Source of the DNA: Gnetum montanum
Lineage: Eukaryota > Streptophyta > Gnetopsida > Gnetales > Gnetaceae
Direction: 5' to 3'
Length of the DNA: 64,000 nt
Assembly: GCA_015680685.1 (NCBI GenBank)
Contig: MNCI01009308.1
Span: 3,996-67,995, forward strand
Positions 59,216 through 64,000 of the stretch are shown here, one piece after another. The position numbers and the translations under genes are program-made. A model generated the notes under the pieces. It ran no database searches, had not been told where the DNA came from, and saw nothing but the letters and a program-made list of their open reading frames with translations. The stretch's first letter is position 1. Every line of letters begins with the position of its first letter.

Positions 59216-61111
59216 ATGGCCCACTGCAAGCCGTTATTCACCAACGAAGATGAGGAGCAGCAGGGCCAGGCCGCGATGGTGAACCTAATGTTCTCATTTG
59301 CGGAGTCGTTGGCCGTGAAGGCCGCGCTGCTGCTGAAATTGCCGGACATCATGGCCAGCAACGGTGGATCGCCCATGTCGGTCGCCGAAATCGCCGAGAA
59401 CCTGCCGACATCACCGCCGGCGGAGGGAGTGGATGCCTTACACAGACTCATGCGCTTTCTGGCCGCCATTGCCTTCTTCACTACCCACAACAACAACAAA
59501 GCTGAGATCCGGTACGGCCTTTCTGCGGCAGCCAAGTGCCTGGTGAAGAGGCCGGGAGCAGCGTCCATGGCGGATTTATTTCTGTTTATTAACGACGAGG
59601 TGGCGCTGGCGCCGTGGCACCGTTTGCACGATTGTGTCGTGGGCGGTGGCGAGGCCTTCGTGTACGCCCACGGCGCCAACTTGTGGCAATACAATGCCGT
59701 CAATGCCCGCTTCAACGCCGTGTTTAACGACGCCATGGTCGCCTATTCGGGGTTGCAAACGCAGTCTCTGCTGTCGTCGTACGATGGGTTTGGCAGTGTA
59801 TCGTCGCTGGTGGAAGTGGGCGGTGGCACCGGTAGCTTTGCTGCCCACATCGTGAAGCGACACCCCAACATCTCCTCCGCCATCAACTTCGACCTGCCTC
59901 ATGTCATTGCCACTGCACCTAAACACCCAGGTTTGGTTTGCACTCTTTTGGAACATCGTGTTTATTAATTCTTCATTGTGCGTTGAGGTTATTAGTCTAC
60001 TGGGTTTGGGTTTACGCTGACAATACGATTCAAGCGGTTAGATGCTGACAATACGATTCAAGCGGTTAGATACGATTCATTAAAAAATTCTAAAACTAAC
60101 AATCAGTAGAAGAGGAGAGTGAAGTTCAACACAGGTTAACTACAGATTTTGTCTTCATATACTATGCTAGTTGAGGATAGTTATTGCCACCAAATTATCA
60201 TAAACAGAGGGTTTGGGGTTCTTGTTCGCAATCTGTTCTTGAAAAGGTTTGCAACTTAATATTAGTACAATATAATCAGGGATTTCTCTCTCCAGGAATT
60301 ATAGTTTTAGTTAATAAGATACTTTTATGATTCGCGGAAACCATGTGGCTCTCTAAGATTCAAGAGTACTGTAAATCATAAATCTTCTTTTTTAAGATCT
60401 TGTGAAGCATATTATTCAGCAATTTGTCTAAAGTATCATGTTCCTATGTTTTGGGTGTATTTATATTCATTCAAGGCCGTATAATTCTAAGCCTATTTAA
60501 ACTTTCTGACTCTTCTGAATCCTGGCACTGCTTTCCCAAAACAAGGCAGATTTAAACTTTCCCTCGCCTACACAATCCTAACAGTGCTGTGGCAAAACAA
60601 GCATGGAGCGTCTTGCTAAAGATGGCTTCAATGAACTCATAATTCAGTTACTCCAACGAAAATTTCCTTTCCATATTTTGTTTTCTAATGTGTTGTTGTG
60701 TGGTCAGGTGTAGAACACATAGGCGGGGACATGTTCAAGAGCATACCAAGCGCGGAGTGCATAGTGCTCAAGACCGTGCTCCACGACTGGACTGACTCAA
60801 AGTGCCTGCAAATACTGAAAGCCTGCTTGGCCGTGTTGCCTCCCTATGGCCGCCTCGTCATTGTGGATATTGTCCTGCCTGACAATGCAGACGCAGACGA
60901 GAACGGTGACAAAAGCGTGGATACGAATACGAAGATGAAGGGTAAAGTAGGGTTGACAGCAGATCTGCTGATGATGGCACACACACCTGGCGGGCGCGAG
61001 AGGAGCACCACACAGTGGACAGAGCTTCTGTCTGCAGGCGGCTTCTCTACCATCAATATTGTTCGGCTGCCACCGCCGGCTATACAGACCGTTATCGAGG
61101 CCTTCCGTTGA
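59216..61111 (+). CDS. SAM-dependent O-methyltransferase, COMT-like (two exons)
   Basis: Exon 1 is 59216-59930, exon 2 is 60708-61111; the 777-bp GT-AG intron (GTTTGG / GGTCAG) interrupts a glycine codon in phase 1. The product has 372 residues, normal for plant class I phenolic O-methyltransferases, cytosolic dimers that move a methyl group from SAM to a hydroxyl. Residues 20-110 form the dimerisation part. SAM-binding motif I is LVEVGGGTG at 198-206, then NFDLPHV (Asp226) and GGDMF (Asp246). The catalytic base is His264 in KTVLHDWTD; the second acid is Glu336 in GGRER. The first helper acid, Glu in alfalfa COMT (VIVAE), is Asp292 here. Substrate cannot be read from sequence: caffeate, flavonoid, stilbene or other phenols are possible. 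Intron read-through would stop at 59968. It is the only intact host gene in the window. Confidence 0.95.
59931..60707 (+). other. Intron of the O-methyltransferase gene
   Basis: GT at 59931, AG at 60706-60707, joining HPG to VEHIGGDMF as in COMT proteins. Contains a perfect 28-bp tandem duplication (60016-60043, 60044-60071) and a looser one of about 53 bp (60495-60600). Confidence 0.92.
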
Positions 61112-61721
61112 GCCATATCAATTATAAAATGTTCCCCAATTTCCACTTTGCCTGGCCTACGTTTTTCAGCAGAATCTACCCATTGTCTCTCGTTTGCTCG
61201 TTTTAGTCTTTCAATAGTTTGTTGGTTGGTGAGTGATCTTGCACCACTTTTTATCTATTGATTTAATCCCTCGGATTCAGCAATCTCTTAGATATTATTC
61301 CTGTTATCCACACCTGTTGTAATTGACAAGTCTTGTTTCTATATGATGCGCCAAGCTTCCATCGCCATCGCCATAATAAGACGTACAAGCTTCCAAATTC
61401 ATGGTTGTTAACCATTTAACCGGGACACAGTGACAAACATGGGCGTAAATGTTTCCAGAGCAAAAATTGATATCATTTGCGTTTCAGCGGGCACGGTGAC
61501 AAGCCCGGAGTTTCATAGCGCCATAAATTTCTGAAAATCCCAAGCTCTTCATATTCCGTCTTCCAAAATCACTTACAGGGGAACCTCGACTCTTTCTAAT
61601 AAAATCATAATTTCTTATTTATCATATACTTTTTATTTATATTTTCAATTGCAAATACATTTTCACATTTTATTTGCAAGAAACTAAACTAAAAAATTAA
61701 TAAACCAGGTCATTTTAAGGA
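61112..61721. other. 3' flank of the O-methyltransferase gene
   Basis: No further gene. A possible polyadenylation signal AATAAA at 61598-61603 is rather far from the stop; an earlier signal is not obvious. Confidence 0.4.
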
Positions 61722-61793
61722 AACGAATACTTGAACAGTTTAACATCTAGGGTAAAAGCCTTGCGCTTTGTCGACCGAGCTAAACAGCGACCA
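61722..61793 (-). pseudogene. tRNA-Lys(UUU)-like relic
   Basis: On the minus strand: TTTAGCTCGGTCGACAAAGC resembles a D arm (A box TAGCTCAGTCGG), CAAGG-CTTTTAC-CCTAG an anticodon arm with UUU in the loop and one mismatch, and GTTCAAGT the T loop. The T stem and acceptor stem do not pair, so it is not a working tRNA. It could also be the head of a tRNA-derived SINE. Confidence 0.45.
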
Positions 61794-62149
61794 TAGCTAC
61801 ATCTGCACGTTGCATAAAACATTAAAATAAGAAGCCGTACAAGTTGGCCTTTCATGTATTTGTTCGAAGAGACCAGTAAATTCTTGACCATGTCTTTTTT
61901 AACGTTTAGTGAGGAAGTCAAGCCTGACAGCGTATCACGTGGAATGAACTGCCGTCCTCCTTAAACGTTTCGAGATATTTTTTTCCTAATGCTTCCCAAA
62001 ACTTTTTTATAAAATTAAAACACAAACTTTTGTTAGGTTCCTAAATTCTCGGGGTTTAATGTACAGCAGAAATGTATATGGTATGATATGAGTTTTAAAA
62101 ATATTAGTAAGAAAAATACTAAGTGTTCTTGAAACAAATCAACCAAATT

Positions 62150-63990
62150 TCCAACCATAATAATTCACTTATGTATAATATGCTTACATGTAGGATATTG
62201 CAAGAGAATGTAGTGTTTATTTTTAATGCCATTTGTTTGCATAATACCATATGTTCTTGAAGAGAAATTTTGAGTCATCTACTTCCTTCAACTCTCAAAT
62301 GATGAAATACTATTCCTAGAGTACTAATTATACATCACAAATACATAAGAATAGCAAATAGTTTGCTATGTGAATTAAGGTCTCCTCTAATGCTATTTAA
62401 ATAAAATATAGTTTTAAAATCCTTGAACATTTTCTTAAAGTTGTTGAAATACAATTCATTTCACCAAATTGCAATCTTATTTAGGATTATAATAAAGAAA
62501 TTACTAAGAATATTCCATTTATGAAGACAGAACTCTTTCATAAAGCCTTTTTTTTATCTTGGCTTTCATCATCACTTTTTTGAATATGTTTATCCAATGA
62601 GAATTTTTAAAGATTATGCCTATAATTTATAAACTAACAAATAGTTTAAACTTCTAAGGGTATCATCTTTGCTTTAAGAAGTATAATATCATATTGTGTT
62701 TATCTCTTTACTTTGAATTTATTAAGCAAAAAAAGTTTTTAAATTTCTTGCATATGTTTCTACTATTGATTTGATAGATGAAGCTCCTATAAAACACACC
62801 TCTAAAGAATAATTAGTTAAAGAATGACATGATAAACTTTCTTTCAGATATTCTAAGCTAAAATAAATTTCTTCTTACATTTATTTTTTAAAGCAAATAA
62901 GAATTTCATATCGCTTCTAACTCTTTAAGAGATTCACTCATCCCATTTGTAATTGTAGGAGCTTTCTAAACAAGGATATTTATAAGAGGAGGTTTTGTAT
63001 ATATGTTCATTGCTTATTATGACATTGGATATATTGCTACCTATGTCACAATTCACGATTTTAGTTTTCTAGACATTAACTTTTATTTTTAAATATTGAT
63101 AAAAATCATCAAAAGTATTAAACATGTTTTGCAGTACTTCCATTGAATTTGAAAATAAGATACATCGTCAACATAAAGAAAGAGTCTAGTAAGACTATTT
63201 TTAGTTGTAACTACAAATTGTATTGGTATTTTATTCATCACCCTTCAAATTCATCAATGAAAAACCTAAATTAAATAGGAGAGAGAGGACATCCTTGTTT
63301 TAAACTAACAAAACTATTAAATAAAATTGTTTCTTATCTATTTGTAAACGAAATTCATACCTCTTTATAAAGTTTTTGATGGTGGATTACAATGTGCTAA
63401 TAAATTTGAAAGTTTCCAAGCACCTTTGTAACTTACTTCAAATAACTTAGTCATAAGCCTTAGGTAAATATACAAAGTAGATAAATTTTTTCTCATGTGG
63501 ACCTTTTGATTTATCAATAATATATTTTAAAGTGATGAGATGATCTTGAACATAATGTTGCTACCTAAATCATGCATGGAATATGGCATGTATCTTATGT
63601 TCTTAAGCCCATTTTCCAAGAATAGATTCAAAGATAGTATCCAAAAGCTTCATAAATATATTATTTATTTCAAATAGTTTATAATTATTTAGATATTGTC
63701 CCCCAATTTTCTAAAAGGCATAACTATTTTATTAATGCACCATTTTTTCTAACCACACTTACATAGTTAATGTAACTTTTTCTAGATGGCAATCTTTACC
63801 AATAGCCCTCCCCATTTAAATATTTTTTCATACAAGTTATTTACATCATTATCTTTTCCTAATGCTAGATTTTTTATTCTTACATTAGGTCATCAAAAGA
63901 AATAAATGGTGTACTATCACTATCATGGAACTCCTCCATTTTGTCATTGCTATGAAATAATGTATAATAAAACCTTATAATACCTTTTGA
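62150..63990 (-). pseudogene. Decayed LINE reverse transcriptase, minus strand
   Basis: Minus-strand frames, AT-rich and full of stops, follow a non-L1 LINE RT: PFRKLGDNI near 63710 (family K.GD...NYR), KGPHEKKFIYFVYLPKAYD near 63480 (family F.DF.KAFD), LKQGCPLSPI and FFIDEFEG near 63265-63300 (family GVKQGCPLSP.LF...IDE), RLFLYVDDV near 63165 (YADD box as YVDD), then KTKIVNCD. The weak continuation towards 62150 fits the C-terminal part. The start lies beyond the window. Confidence 0.7.
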
Positions 63991-64000
63991 AGAGAAAGAA

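Noticed and set aside
59143-59736. 197-codon frame antisense to exon 1 of the methyltransferase
   Set aside because: It is the GC-rich shadow of a clearly coding exon, with no domain of its own; the same holds for 59576-59956 and 60844-61146.

Overview
The window is plant nuclear DNA: AT-rich, dominated by retrotransposons, with one intact protein gene. The plant assignment is firm (caffeate-type O-methyltransferase gene, Ty3/gypsy elements primed by tRNA-Asp, Tat-lineage pol remnants). A large repeat-rich genome such as a gymnosperm is only an inference from the density and age of the repeats. Two N gaps (13975-14140, 28496-29312) and eight single Ns mark assembly joins, most of which carry a duplicated or missing flank.

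Layout. 1-180: start of a minus-strand LTR cut by the window edge. 780-3920: decayed minus-strand Tat-type Ty3/gypsy element (protease and integrase C-terminus still readable, plus a 29-bp repeat). 5409-6620: minus-strand Ty1/copia-like gag/PBS/LTR fragment. 6890-18390: decayed plus-strand Tat RNase H and integrase, split by element A (7479-17051, TSD ACAAT), a complete but mutated gag-PR-RT-RH-INT element. 18615-37725 and 37752-46250: an old tandem segmental duplication. Unit 1 was later hit by element B (23794-30966, TSD CCCCT), while unit 2 keeps the empty site at 43061-43065. Both units carry a small LTR element with an initiator-Met-type PBS, a solo LTR (TSD CTAAC) and the 3' end of an RTE-like LINE. 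46203-49754: a second tandem duplication of 1.81 kb. 50205-50885: a third one of 376 bp. 50886-52047: a direct copy of the upstream region plus the first nine codons of the methyltransferase gene, ending in a scrambled junction. 52480-53358: another Tat RNase H/integrase remnant. 54740-57780: a relative of the 780-3130 repeat, interrupted by a solo LTR (56704-57531, TSD GATAG). 58050-61111: the two-exon O-methyltransferase gene with its GC-rich upstream region. 61722-61793: a tRNA-Lys-like relic. 62150-63990: a decayed minus-strand LINE.

The single intact gene encodes a 372-residue class I plant O-methyltransferase, a SAM-dependent enzyme for small phenolics. Elements A and B are the same Ty3/gypsy family; B keeps gag and protease but lacks RT, RNase H and integrase. 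I found no clear undescribed molecular system. The most informative structures are the rearrangements: a duplicated gene promoter ending in what looks like serial microhomology template switching, and a tandem duplication whose filled and empty insertion sites order the events.
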